Positions 12,369 through 23,456 of a stretch of DNA of 64,000 nucleotides are shown one piece after another. Source of the stretch: Leguminivora glycinivorella. Its lineage: Eukaryota > Arthropoda > Insecta > Lepidoptera > Tortricidae. Within the stretch, counting starts at the first letter, position 1; every line of letters begins with the position of its first letter. The stretch is from contig NC_062993.1 of assembly GCF_023078275.1 (NCBI RefSeq), positions 7,873,252 to 7,937,251 on the forward strand, in the 5' to 3' direction. The position numbers and the translations under genes are program-made. The notes beneath the pieces are model-generated. The model was not told where the DNA came from. It ran no database searches and saw only the letters and a list, made by a program, of their open reading frames with translations.

Positions 12369-14347
12369 TCATCCCTGCCTCCTGGTTGACGAAGGACTGT
12401 GGTCCACTGCCTCACACATGCAGCCAGGAAGGATATTAAAGCTGCATCAAGTTTATACAGCTCCAATACCCTTCTCAGCCATGAATGAGGCACCGAATCA
12501 TAGGCCTTCTTATAGTCAATCCAAGCGGCCGAGATGGCTCCCCTGTTCCGCCGAACTTGTTGGCAGATGGTCATGTCTATGAGGAGGAGCTCTTTAGTAC
12601 CACGGGACCCAACCCTACATCCATTTTGAGCGGGAGCCAGAATGTTGTTAGCGACAATATGCGCGTTAATTTTTGCTCTCAAAATGGATGTAAGGAGCTT
12701 GTAAAGTGTAGGCAAGCACGTAATGGGTCTGTAGTTTTTTGCTTCCGTGGTACTACCGGACTTATAGAGCAGGAAAGTAACACCAGTTGTTAGGGAAGGT
12801 GGGAGAGAACCAAGATCGAGGGCTTGTTGAAATTGCGTTGCCAAACGCGAGTGCGAGCATCGAAACCATTTTAGCCAGAAGTTGTGCAATCCGTCCGGTC
12901 CAGGACTTTTCCAGTTCTGGGCCGTACGGGTAGCACAACTTACGTCGTCGGGGCTGATGGTGATAGCCCCCATAGGCTCGATGTTCTCGCACTCACGTTC
13001 GACAACGGCCATCCACTCGCCCTCCGTGTGCTCAACGGGCACCGACCAGATGCTACGCCAGAAATCAGACATGGCAGTAGCATCCGGCAGCCGCACGTCG
13101 GACACACGAGGGTCGGTTTCCTCCCACCTTCGGTATACTTTCCTTTGGTCGCTTTGAAAAAGACGATTCTGCTGGAATCGGTCCACACGCTTTCTGTAGC
13201 GGCGAATACGGCTTGCCCATGCATAGACTTTCTGCTTCAGGAAGTCGATGCGCTCTGTGACATTGGCCAAATAGTCGCGGGGCCTGATGCCCGTCCCCGC
13301 GAACGCCTGGTTCACAAAGCGCATTACTCGGGGGCGATTATTACCCCCTCTGAAGCAGATCAGCTTTGCAATGAGAGTCCTAAACGAGTTGATACGACGC
13401 TCGATCCGTACTTGCCATGCAGGGACACCTCCGGCGGTCCTAGTTGCACGGTCAGCGTCCGGAAACTTGACTCGAGCAACACGGCACGCCGCGATGGCCC
13501 CGCAGTACATGATCGAGTGTGTATCATCTAGATCTTTACTAGTTCGCATATATGGATCTAGTAAAGCATTTAAGGCTCCTATTAGCGCTAGATTGCGTCT
13601 ATTCATGGGCAGACGTGGTAATCGTGGCCTAGGGTTGTTTGTGGAGCGATACTGCGTAATCGCCTCTTCCAAAGACCTCCTCAGTTGCTCATTGGCAGGC
13701 TCACTCTCGCTCTGACTCGCGAAGTCCCCGCCGTCGTTACCGGAAACAACCCGCGGCGCCTCCGGTGCCAGGTCGGGTTCGGGCACCGGGTCCGGCGACA
13801 TGGCGGGCAAATCCCGCCCCGAGGCGGGGTCCGCGCGAGTAGCGAGAGCCTCCTGGCGAAGCCGATCAAGTGTGGCGTCATCCAACCGCTTTGACCGCTG
13901 AATGACACGCACCTGATCCGACAGTCGCTGCTCCGATACGGTGGTGGTGGGTTCAAGCGTCTGAAACAGAAGCAGCATTCTTGAACGATACGCGGACAGC
14001 CTAGTTCCCCCCTCTGTAGCCCCATAGTACGCTCGCATGACATTCTCGTTCATCAACTGAGACCATCTCATGCGGCGCACTACACCACCGGCAGCGGGAG
14101 CCGTGGGCGGGGCAGGATGTCCCGCAGGCCCCAAGCGTGCCGGCAGCGGTGGCCGCCCTCGTCGCGCTGGTGGTCGTGGCGGCGGCGGCGGCGGCCCGCT
14201 CTCGTCGCTCGACTCGCTGGTGTCGGCCGCGGTGGCGAACTCGTCGCTCGACGGCGGTTGCGAGGAGACGGACGAGGCGGGCGAGGGTGGTGGGCGTGCG
14301 CTTTGTAGAACCGCTGATTGTCCGCGTGTTTTGCTTCTTGTGATCAT
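12344..14347 (-). pseudogene. R4/Dong-like ORF, N-terminal part and first half of RT
   Basis: Likely start MITRSKTRGQ at 14347; the frame is open further up to 14461. A Pro/Ser/Ala-rich low-complexity N-terminus is followed by a basic linker and RT motifs NWKSPGPDGLHNFWLK, FLLYKSGS, NYRPITCLPTLYK, LAPAQNGCR and the catalytic WIDYKKAYDSVPHSW. The frame ends at 12344, just before the expected RGIFQGDSLSP motif, which continues in the next frame. So a single 1-nt indel between 12344 and 12368 (a run of five C/G lies there) splits an otherwise complete protein of roughly 1,200 residues. Confidence 0.85.
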
Positions 14348-14536
14348 TCCGTGATATTTGTCTTGTCGTACATGTCGATAATTTTTATGAAATATACCCA
14401 ATACAAGTTTGGTCACATGTAGAACTGACTTGGGTTCTGGTTTCCATAAAAAGTAACTCAAAAATCAACATGTAAATACAAAATATCCAAAAAAAATTAA
14501 GAGAGATTAGCAAAACATGTTTGTAGTTGACAGCGT

Positions 14537-14573
<37 letters not shown>

Positions 14574-14575
14574 TA

Positions 14576-15078
14576 TTATACAACATACTATAGTGAAAAA
14601 ATGAAGGACATTGCTCACTGATAAAACACGTATAATTTTGCACAAATTCGTAAAAAAATTAAGTAATAATTGTCACTGCTAAAATGTATCTGTCCACCAG
14701 CTTAACTCTGTGGAGTAGAGAAATAAAGTAAAAAGATGGCTTTCAATTTAGTTTTTAGCGTTAATGGTTGTGGATGAAAAAATGGAAATGGGTGAAAATC
14801 AACTAAATTTAGGAGCCGTCCACAAAAAGCGCCTTTTTGGCAAATTTAAAATTTAAAGGATATAATGGATGACAGATAGATATTTTACACAATACACAAA
14901 AGGACAATTTGACCACTTATGAGAAATAAAACACAAATTAGTAATAAAAAAAGATACAGTTCGGCTAGTAGAACAGGAACGGTTAGAATAGGACGGAACG
15001 AAATAAAAAGGTTGGCACGGATATATGTGGAACCGGCGTATGGCAGCAGCTTATATAACAGGAACGTTACCACCAGAT
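14576..15078. other. unassigned
   Basis: Between the R4/Dong-like element and the PKA relic. AT-rich, with nothing recognised; could be 3' UTR captured with the PKA relic, but no poly(A) is seen. Confidence 0.35.
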
Positions 15079-15329
15079 TCACGCGGAGTACGGGCTGGAA
15101 CGTGGGCCACGCTTCTGGATGTCAGCATGCAGCACCAACACGCGTTCAAACCTGGCGCGGTAGAGCTTGACGCACTTGAACGGGCCGGCGGTGTGCGGTA
15201 TCGGCGCGCCGCCGGTCTAGCTTGACGCACTTGTGGCAGGCCGGCGGTGACGGCGCGCGGGTGGTCGAGCAGTAATGCGACCTTGCCGAAGTAGTCGGAC
15301 GGTCCCAGTTGCCCCACTTCACGCACGCC
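15079..15329 (-). pseudogene. relic of cAMP-dependent protein kinase type I regulatory subunit
   Basis: Minus strand, three frames. First REVGQLGPSDYFGKVALLLD and HPRA, matching the second cyclic-nucleotide domain of PKA RI (family form GPSDYFGEIALLLDRPRA). Then a frame change to HKCVKLDR, and a third frame GPFKCVKLYRARFERVL, LHADIQKRG to a stop at 15079. The key phosphate-cassette Glu is Lys here. CVKLDR and CVKLYR come from a roughly 59-bp tandem duplication. GC content is far above the neighbourhood. A dead processed or captured fragment; no splice sites are evident. Confidence 0.7.
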
Positions 15330-15846
15330 AAGTAAAACACAGCACGGGAGAAACTTAAAGACTTGACTACACGGATATTTGTGTCAAAATATACAACTGA
15401 GAATTCAGCTCAACTGAGAAAAGCTCTGAATTCAAGAAAAAAAATGGTTTTTGGAAATACACGCTCACGCTATCCGAGCCCCGATCGATCTGCCCCAAAA
15501 AACAAAGTTCCTCCGAATCTCGAATCCTTGCAAAAAAATTTAAATTCAAAATCATCGTAAATACTAACCAGCCAGTCATATTAAATTCCTACCAGCCAGC
15601 ATTGATGTACAAAATTAACAGTTAATAACATTATTTTGATATAAGCGCCATCTAACAGTAGTCAACTGAACCAACAGCAGCCAAAAGTCCACACAATAAG
15701 ATAAGATATAGATAAGTTCGCCTTTGTACTTATAATAAGCTCTTTTTCCTGTGTGTTGTATTATTTTCTGGTACAATAAAGTGTTTTACTACTACTACTA
15801 CTACAATATGAACCGGCTACGTACATACCGAAGTAGTTCCATATAA
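15330..15846. other. unassigned, with a TAC microsatellite
   Basis: A short (TAC)n run near 15788-15805. Nothing else recognised. Confidence 0.4.
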
Positions 15847-16011
15847 CCACAAAATTAAAATTTTGAAAAACCCCCGACCGTGACATAGTGGACCGATCTT
15901 TATGAAACATGGCTAAGAACACTCCCGACTAACTCAGCTTTCAGACAAAAAAAACGAAATCTAAATCGGTTCATCCGTTCGGGAGCTACGATGGCACAGA
16001 CAGACACACAC

Positions 16012-16081
<70 letters not shown>

Positions 16082-16140
16082 AGACAGACAGACACGTCAA
16101 ACTTATAACACCCCTTCGTTTTTGCGTCGGGGGTTAAAAA
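15847..16140 (+). repeat. LINE-tail-like repeat with CAGA microsatellite, copy 1
   Basis: Shares AAACCCCCGACCG-like start, CATGGCTAAGAACACTCCCG and the end CGTCGGGGGTTAAAAA with 17855-18076 and 63501-63717. An expanded CAGA run (about 16013-16095) distinguishes this copy. Confidence 0.7.
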
Positions 16141-16199
16141 TGACGACAGATGTAGCGACAATAAAAATACGAAAATAATCGTAGCGACACGCTACAATA

Positions 16200-16392
16200 C
16201 ATACAATCACGCCTGTTTCCCATATAGGGGTAGGCAGAGCACATGAAACTGCTAAAGTTACAGTGCCACTCATGGCAAATAAGGGGTTGAAAGAAAACGA
16301 AAACTGTGACATTGTGAGTGACAGGTTGCCAGCCTCTCGCCTACGCCACAATTTACCCCATATCCCACAGTCGCCTTCTACGACACCCACTA
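16200..16392 (-). repeat. LINE 3'-end family with TATG tail, copy 1
   Basis: Reverse strand ends GGCGTGATTGTATGTATTG; body has GGCAACCTGTCACT, TTCAACCCCTTATTTGCC and CATGTGCTCTGCCTACCCC. Further copies: 22336-22425, 31186-31402, 38200-38420, 45530-45662, 45840-45965, 48268-48495. The one-sided TATG tail indicates non-LTR 3' ends. Confidence 0.7.
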
Positions 16393-16500
16393 TAATATTT
16401 ATTTATTTATAAGGCCTAGATTACCGGTTAGGAAGCTTAGCTCAGATGGTACGTCAACTATTGGGATTAGTTGTCAAAGCGAACCCTAGGCTCCCTTGAG

Positions 16501-17775
16501 CAAATGCAGAACACCGTTACGCCCACACATGGATATTGCTTCTGTTCTCATATCGTACAGTGTGAAAGGGCTCCAAATATGAATGGATATGATTATTGTG
16601 AGTTGCATCAGATTGGGGTGTCATTACATGACACTTCGGGGTGGCGGGTTAGTAGTTTCCGAGATTATGATATAAGAGTAATAAAATTGAGATTTTCTTC
16701 GAGTTACAGTTCTGTGTAAGCTTGTTCACGAGCGATTGTTATTGGTACAAGAATCAATCCAAGATAAGTTTGAGAACGATTTTTAAAGTCTTGCCGGTAC
16801 AAAGGTTATTTTAAACGTCTGCAAAGTTCGATGAAATCATGACAGTTACTTAACACTTGCAGAAGTGGGGCTATCAAAATGTTTCCCAACTATCTTGTGG
16901 CCTGACTCTAAAAATTAACAAAAATAGATTCGTTTATTTATTTATTAGGAATTATGTTCTTATAACAAAGAATTATTATAATCCGTAATTTCTATGCGAT
17001 GACTAGCCGCCGTGCTGATGTTGCGATTGCCCAGCAGTCAGCTTGCAGTTTCGATGATTTTGATGATGATGCAGTTCATCTGACCTAGTCCTAACAGATG
17101 TAGTCAATTTAAAAAAAATAACGGCAAACCCCATCATGTGTGGGCTGTAATGGCGATCACACATTAGATTAGATACCAAGGTGGCAGGAAGCGAGAGTGG
17201 TAGTTTTGACAATTCCCTATTAGGAGTAATAACAGGTCTCCAAACTAATGTCTGCCACTGAAATGGATGCTCAGTGGAGGGTCAATAGAAAATAATTGTT
17301 TTTTTGTCCAGTAGCAAGCCACGCCATTAATAATTTTTAAAAATGCTCTTTTTCCTAGCGACAAACTCATTGTTTGGCCTTCTGCATTTATAGGACTGGC
17401 TAGGAGAGCGGGTATGGTTTTTTTAATTATACCTAATTAATTAATCATGGATTTGAAAATCATAAAATACTCAAGCTAGTCTTCAATAACTTTTTCTCAG
17501 AGTCTAACGCGAAACTCAAAAATCGAAGTTCAGCTCCCATGAGCCGTGGCGAATGCCGGCATAACGCGAGGAGGATGATGATGTAAATGTAACAGAAGCT
17601 GGACTTAGTTACACAGAATTGCGTGCAATTGCAGTATCACAGTGTGTAATTGCGTTTTTAAACGCAAGAGGATACATAGATTGCAAATCGTTCTCTATCA
17701 TATTTTCTTAAACTGAAGGTTGCGTTCGGACTCAAAAGTTTGTTTGAGACTAGACTTCTCATATTAGGCACAGGT
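16501..17775. other. unassigned; short RTE-type tail near 17530-17583
   Basis: GAGCCGTGGCGAATGCCGG and GAGGAGGATGATGATG at 17540-17583 look like a LINE 3' end with a GATGAT tail. Nothing else recognised. Confidence 0.35.
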
Positions 17776-18362
17776 CCCACCAAAAACGAGTAGGCGATGA
17801 GCTATCGGCAATATAAACGAACAAAAGATGGTCGCTCCTGTGTAAAAATAACCTAACCACAAAATTAAAATTTTGAAAAAACCCCCGACCGCGACATAGT
17901 AGTTATAGTAGACCGATTTTCATGAAGCATGGCTAAGAGCACTCCCGACTAACTCAGCTTTCAGACAAAAAAAACTAAATCTAAATCGGTTCATCCGTTC
18001 GGGAGCTACGATGCCACAGAGAGACAGACACGTCAAACTTATAACACCCCGTCGTTTTTGCGTCGGGGGTTAAAAAGAGACGAGATGATAGCGAGAGCGA
18101 GTTGTAGTTCGTCTTCGTTTCGTCGCCGAGCGATGAAGTATAAATGGCTTGGGGAGTCGCTCGGGACTTCAGTCGGGAGCGACTATCATTTGTTCGTTTC
18201 TATCATCTTTTTTTTTATATATGACTTTTGGGAGTTTAGAGCTTTGCTCTATCATATCCACAACATTTTTGACGCCGGGATGTCCCGAAGGGACATCCTG
18301 GGGGACCGAAGGGACATCCCGGGGGAATTTCTATCATCGATAGCTCATCGCTTTAGATACAT
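17776..18362. repeat. inverted-repeat element interrupted by a LINE tail
   Basis: GGCGATGAGCTATCGGC and ACAAAAGATGGTCGCTCC at 17785-17838 return inverted at 18172-18215 and 18330-18355. Between them lie the LINE-tail copy 17855-18076 and two adjacent hairpins built from GGGATGTCCC and GGGACATCC (18275-18325). Confidence 0.55.
17855..18076 (+). repeat. LINE-tail-like repeat, copy 2
   Basis: As at 15847-16140 but with only a couple of CAGA units. It is inserted within an inverted-repeat element (17776-18362). Confidence 0.7.
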
Positions 18363-18364
18363 CG

Positions 18365-19336
18365 TTAGTTAGACTACATAACAAGTCGAAATTGCACTTT
18401 AGTGCAGTTCTCATATAAGGTGCAGTGGGATTGCAGTCCGTCAGTCCTAGTTTTATTTTTAGAATTGTCGTCGCACTAATTCGTTGGTACACCATTTTGC
18501 ACCCATCGCATCGGAATGTGATCATAAAAAACGCTTGTTTGCTCCGATTCTTGCATACCTAAATACTTAAGAAATTTTTGTTGTAACTTCTAAACTTATT
18601 CACTGAGCCAAAATTTCTGGCAACACGTATGTGACATCTTTATAAACGCTTACCACGGCAGATCATATCCAATAGCCATGCCCTTATTTGCCACTGACAT
18701 AAAAATGTTTCAAAAGACCTTCATATTGCCATCACTTTTGAATAGATGGATGATGTCATTATCATCGAAATGAAAAGTAATGAACTCAAAATCATGTGAC
18801 CATCCATTATGTCAACTGTATTAGGCTGGATTGAGCCGTATCTACAAATCGTCACAGATAATTAGGCGGGGCATATTGTCGTGTGTAGGGTGACCAGGCT
18901 TTACGAAATTTGGTGAGACTTTTAAGGATATAAGTAACAACTGTCTGGACTGGAGTGTTATAACAGTTGTTTAGTAGTATTATAATAATGGTTATATAGA
19001 AGGCATTGTACCTAGGTAACTACATATACACTAACGATTTTTCCAAAGAAGACCAACGTCAATTTGTCGGTAGGGTAGGGATACATCATTTTTGAGTTGT
19101 TAGAATTTGGTTATTTTCCTTGACTACTTCGATCTTATTTAATTGACTTAACGTCAGGAACCGATTGGCCATTCCAAAGGCCATAAATGTACCTATATAT
19201 AAGAGATGGACATACATCATATCTGCTACACATAGTCACATAGTGTAGCATGCTCACGATTGCTCAGATCGGAGGAAAATATAAAATAATTGTATCTAAT
19301 TGCGTTCAACCCGGAACTCGGAAGTGACATTAGGTA
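18365..19336. other. unassigned
   Basis: No feature recognised. Confidence 0.35.
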
Positions 19337-19340
19337 CATA

Positions 19341-20257
19341 TGTCGCAGTAAGATAGATAAAACCGTTATATAGTTATAACCCTAGGAATATAATTATACG
19401 TCGTAACATAGTTAAACGAAAGCGATTTATTGCTATCTTACTAGGAATATAACTATAATACGTTACTAGTTTAGTCAAATAGTTATATGACTGGATTCAG
19501 TCTAGTAAAATGATTGTAGGCAGGAGTGCGGCGCTGCGGCAGAGGTATAGTTATAACCCTAGGGATATAATTATATGCCGTAACATAGCTAATCAAAAGC
19601 GATTCATAACCATCTTACTAGGAATATAATTATTGACGACCGGTCTGGCGCAGTCGGCAGTGAGCCTGCCTGCTACGCCGCGGTCCCGGGTTCGAATCCC
19701 GGTAAGGGCATTTATTTGTGTGATGAGCACAGATATTTGTTCCTGAGTCATGGATGTTTTCTATGTATATAAGTATGTATTTATATATTATATATATCGT
19801 TTTCTGAGTACCCACAACACAAGCCTTCTTGAGCTTACCGTGGGCCTCAGTCAATCTGTGTAAGAATGTCCTATAATATTTATTTATTATTTATTTATTT
19901 ATTTATGTCGCGACTCTGTCCATCCGTCTATGTGTTTAGAGAGAACAAGCACATTGAATTGGAAATAATTACCAAATTCTTGCCCTAAACAATTCTTCAC
20001 TGTGGTTTGTTTGTTTAACGCATATAATTATATCCCTAGGGTTATAACTATACCTCCGCCGCACCGCCACACTCCTGTCTACAATCATTTCACTAAACTG
20101 AATCCAGTCATATAACTATTTGACTAAACTAGTAACGTATTATAGTTATATTCCTAGTAAGATAGCAATAAATCGCTTTGGTTTAACTATGTTACGACAT
20201 ATAATTTTATCCCTAGGGTTATAACTATATAACGGCTTTATCTATCTTACTGCGACA
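19341..20257. mobile_element. TIR element copy 2, CATA target duplication, with SINE inside
   Basis: Same termini as 1000-2348 (TGTCGCAGTAAGATAGATAA and inverse). Target duplication CATA at 19337-19340 and 20258-20261. A tRNA-derived SINE (19635-19907) sits between the two arms. Non-autonomous. Confidence 0.78.
19635..19907 (+). mobile_element. tRNA-derived SINE, full-length
   Basis: Starts GACCGGTCTGGCGCAGTCGG (A-box region), B box GGTTCGAATCC at 19689-19699, then a tRNA-unrelated body with GTGTGATGAGCACA and a tail of ATTT units. Internal Pol III promoter boxes are as expected for a SINE. Similar to Metulj-type butterfly SINEs by appearance only. Confidence 0.8.
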
Positions 20258-20261
20258 CATA

Positions 20262-21545
20262 CATACATACTCGTGTGTATGAAACGGGAGAATTTAAAGT
20301 AATTATAATAATTTCAAAGTATTTAAACCATGGTCACACCATAGTCACATCTGCAGCCACAATAGCAATGATTAGATCTCCGCGCCGCATTGTCACCGAG
20401 TCACCCTGTCACTGTCACCACTGTCCCTGTCACCACTGTCACGTCACTACGCCATCTCGTGACGCGTTGACTAGTTATTGGATCAGTTTGGTAATCGATA
20501 ACATTGATCATGAGGACGGACATTTTTACACGCTTTTATTTAACATGACTTAATGTGATATAATATTTTAAGTTCTCGCGTTTTGAACCTTCTTTCCGAA
20601 GATTTTACCTTCTTTCCGACGCGACGTTTGACTTTAATAAAATTGATGTAACTATAGTGTCGAGTAATAGGTATTTCTACTTAAAACCTAACATATTCAA
20701 ACGTCGTCAACGCGAAAAATAACCAGTATAATTTAAGAAACAATAATTTAAAAGTGTTTCATAGAAAAACTACCTGTAGTCAACAATTTATAACTAGGTG
20801 TATAAATTCATAGTTCCACAGCATTGCAACATTGCCTCTAGTAATTTATATAAGGCTAGGAAGTAACACTAAAGTAACTAAAATGTTTGGATATGTAAAA
20901 AATAAGGCCTCAACAAATTGGCCATAAGTCCACATTTTAATGACTTCACATGCACATTCAAATTATCTCGCTAAAACCCAAGTCAGCAGTTACTAGGGAC
21001 AATTTACCCCAGTTTAAGGGTCGTTCTACCCTAAAATCTCGCTAATTTTCACAGAAAAATATCGAAACAAGCTCCAAACGTCTTTATCAAAAAGTCAACA
21101 CTGCAATGTTGTACAAATAAATATTTATATAATAGGGACCACCTTTTAACGCCTCTGGATTTGGGTCTACCCTTTTTAAATATTTACCAATTTATCTTAA
21201 CAATTGTGGCAATCAACTGTCGCTCTAAATGTATTGGGAATTGAGTTTAAACATAATACTTAAACGGTAGTACAAAGTTAGTTAAGTTGATAATTCGTCA
21301 TCGATGGATGTCACATTACAACCTTTTTGTGGTACAAAGGCTTCGGGATTTCTTTTGATCATTGGTTTTTATACAAATCTGTGGCTTAAGATGGGCATGC
21401 TGTTTGTAATGAGCAAGGTTCGGGAAAACGCCCTTTATTCAGAAAAGGGGTTCCGTACATGGTTATTTTCCTTTAAAGTAAAAAATACCTATTAAGTATG
21501 TGAACCACCCCAAATGAGCGCTGGCAATAAATCGACACTAGTTAC
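20262..21545. other. unassigned; CAC-rich patch
   Basis: A short imperfect CACTGTC repeat at 20395-20455. The remainder is AT-rich with nothing recognised. Confidence 0.35.
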
Positions 21546-21676
21546 GCCGTTTTCACATTATCCGATCTGATATCGGATGTCGGAAGGATTTCCATAGAAA
21601 AAATCCAAGATGGCGCCTGTAATGTATGGGATATCGGTCCGACATCCGATATCGGATCGGATAATGTGAAAACGCA
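21546..21676. repeat. GATATCGG-type MITE, copy 2 (best preserved)
   Basis: A 131-bp palindromic element: CGTTTTCACATTATCCGATC at one end and GATCGGATAATGTGAAAACG at the other. The core includes CCAAGATGGCGCC. Confidence 0.8.
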
Positions 21677-22470
21677 CTTACTTGTCTCTTAGCGCATCTA
21701 TTGGACCATATTTTACAGTAGGTAGGTACATATGACCCTTTAAAGTTTCTACAAGTATTGCGCACTAGTGCGGTAAAGTAGCACCATATGTAAATAAATT
21801 ATTCCGTAAGTAGTAGGTACCTACAGTTCTCCTGATCCCATTATAGTTCAAAGGTAATAGGTATAATATTCAATCCAATGCGTGTCACAATTTTTACCCC
21901 TCACATTACAAGAAGAAAAGCACCAATGTATACATGATTGATCATGTCTCTCAACATTAATACTTGTATTCTCAATAATGCAGGTCCCCATTGTGTGGAA
22001 GTCGATTCAATTTGTATGGAGAGGTGTGAATTGTCGTCGGTATTAGATAATAAATAGTAATGGATGGGTTTCATAATACTCCGTTACATGGAGTTGATGA
22101 TGAATGATGGATCAATCAGATTTGGTTATTTGAAAGTAATTTGGATCACCGATTTTTGACATTTTATGAAATAGGCAGCAAACGAGCAGACGAGCCGACT
22201 GATGGGAAGCAGTCATCGCCGCCCATGGACATAAGCCACATCAGGGGAGCCACTTAAGTGTTGCCTACCTTGGAGAACCCTAAATATCTGCTTATTTAAC
22301 TGCGTATAACAAATTCGGCTGTTTTCCTTCCGTAGGTGTCGTGGAAGTCGACTGTGGGAAGAGTGGCACTGAAGCTTGAGCGGTTTCATGTGCTCTGCAT
22401 ACCCCGTGTAGGAATTTATTAGTGAGTTTAGAGTATTAAAAAAATGCATAGTACCTACTTAGTTAGATTA

Positions 22471-22738
22471 ACACACAGCTGGGCATTTTCAGAATAAATC
22501 GTTAAAAATTAACTCGCTATCAGTTTTGTGACGACAATTTAGCATAAAACATGTCTAAAAATTTACTTTATTCACATTCTGAATGTAGATTTTTGCTTAA
22601 AGTTTATGTTATTAATACAAAAACCATATTTTCATTAAAATTTCATGCTTAATTATCGTCACAAAACTGACAGTGAGTTAATTTTTGTTAACAACTTACG
22701 CTAATTGGGGGGTCCCAAATTCTGAAAATGCTAGCTAT
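22471..22738. repeat. TIR element with CAGCTGGGCATTTTC ends
   Basis: Left CAGCTGGGCATTTTCAGAA and right TTCTGAAAATGCTAGCTATG; inner inverted pair CAGTTTTGTGACGA / TCGTCACAAAACTG. It shares AGCTGGGCA with the hAT-like pair at 41 and 52 kb. No clear target duplication. Confidence 0.6.
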
Positions 22739-22954
22739 GCCATTTGATTGAGGACTGAAAGTTGAGAGGTAATTATAAACACGAGTAGTAGGTGCAATAG
22801 ATAATTTGATATTTTATCCAATATTGATTTATGTAAAATATTCAAATACAATGCTTTTCTACCTGTTTTTAAATATTATAGAGTCGAATCAAGCTCTCTC
22901 TGCAACTCATTCGCATTATTTGAAAAATTAAATACGGCGAATTAATAATTAAAT

Positions 22955-23456
22955 ATCTGGGCAACCGAGCTTCGCTCGGTTCTGTTTCGTATCCTTGGCA
23001 TGTGTCGCCATCTAGTTCAAAAATGAATAGTACCTACATCGAGCGAAAGAATTCTCAGCCTTAACAATACAACTACTCCACACGAGATGGCGCGCATTTC
23101 GCCACAAAAACTCAAATAGTGTATTTTTCTATTCATTTTAGCCTTGACCTGTGTCGCCATCTAGTGTTTGCAATAAATAGTACTTACATCAACCGAAAGA
23201 ATTCTGTCTTAACAGTACAACTACTGCACACGAGATGGCGCGCAAAGAAAAACGCATGAAAACTCGAAAATTCGCGTTTTCCGGGACCTAAGGATAAGTT
23301 AGACCGATTTTTCACCCCCAAAAACCCCCACATAACAAATTTCTGCGAAATCGTTAGAGCGGTTTCCGAGATCGTCAGTGTAAATAAACATATATATAAA
23401 TAAATAAATAAATATACAAGAATTGCTCGTTTAAAAGTATAAGATATAAGATATAG
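22955..23456 (+). repeat. interspersed retroelement-like repeat, copy 2
   Basis: Second copy of the family at 1-436, here complete on the left (GGGCAACCGAGCTTCGCTCG). Differences are few, including a shorter ATAA run, so the two copies are young. Confidence 0.7.

Larger units (their letters stand above)
10545..14540 (-). mobile_element. R4/Dong-like non-LTR retrotransposon, frameshifted
   Basis: About 4 kb on the minus strand with a reverse transcriptase and a C-terminal restriction-like endonuclease, the layout of the R2/R4/NeSL group. YMDDLKLF at the RT active site favours the R4/Dong clade over R2. It is flanked on both sides by TAA triplets (TTATTATTATTTA at 10541-10555 and TTATTATTATA beyond the poly-T run at 14538-14572), matching the TAA-repeat target known for Bombyx Dong. 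The 3' UTR (10560-10715) contains a GC-rich patch after an AT-rich stretch. Confidence 0.85.

Noticed and set aside
12884..13531. 215-codon plus frame
   Set aside because: Antisense to the R4/Dong-like ORF; no recognisable domain.
14070..14354. Plus-strand open frames rich in Gly/Arg opposite the R4/Dong-like ORF
   Set aside because: They are antisense shadows of the Pro/Ser/Ala-rich N-terminus; the minus frame has RT and nuclease motifs.
15900..16161. Open frames made of SVCLSVC repeats
   Set aside because: Translation of the CAGA microsatellite; no gene. The same applies at 63443-63676.
19635..19720. Possible tRNA gene
   Set aside because: The A and B boxes belong to a SINE head; no cloverleaf acceptor stem closes and the ATTT-tailed body follows.
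20275..20553. Frame with HCHHCPCHHCH
   Set aside because: Arises from a short CACTGTC repeat; not a zinc-finger gene.
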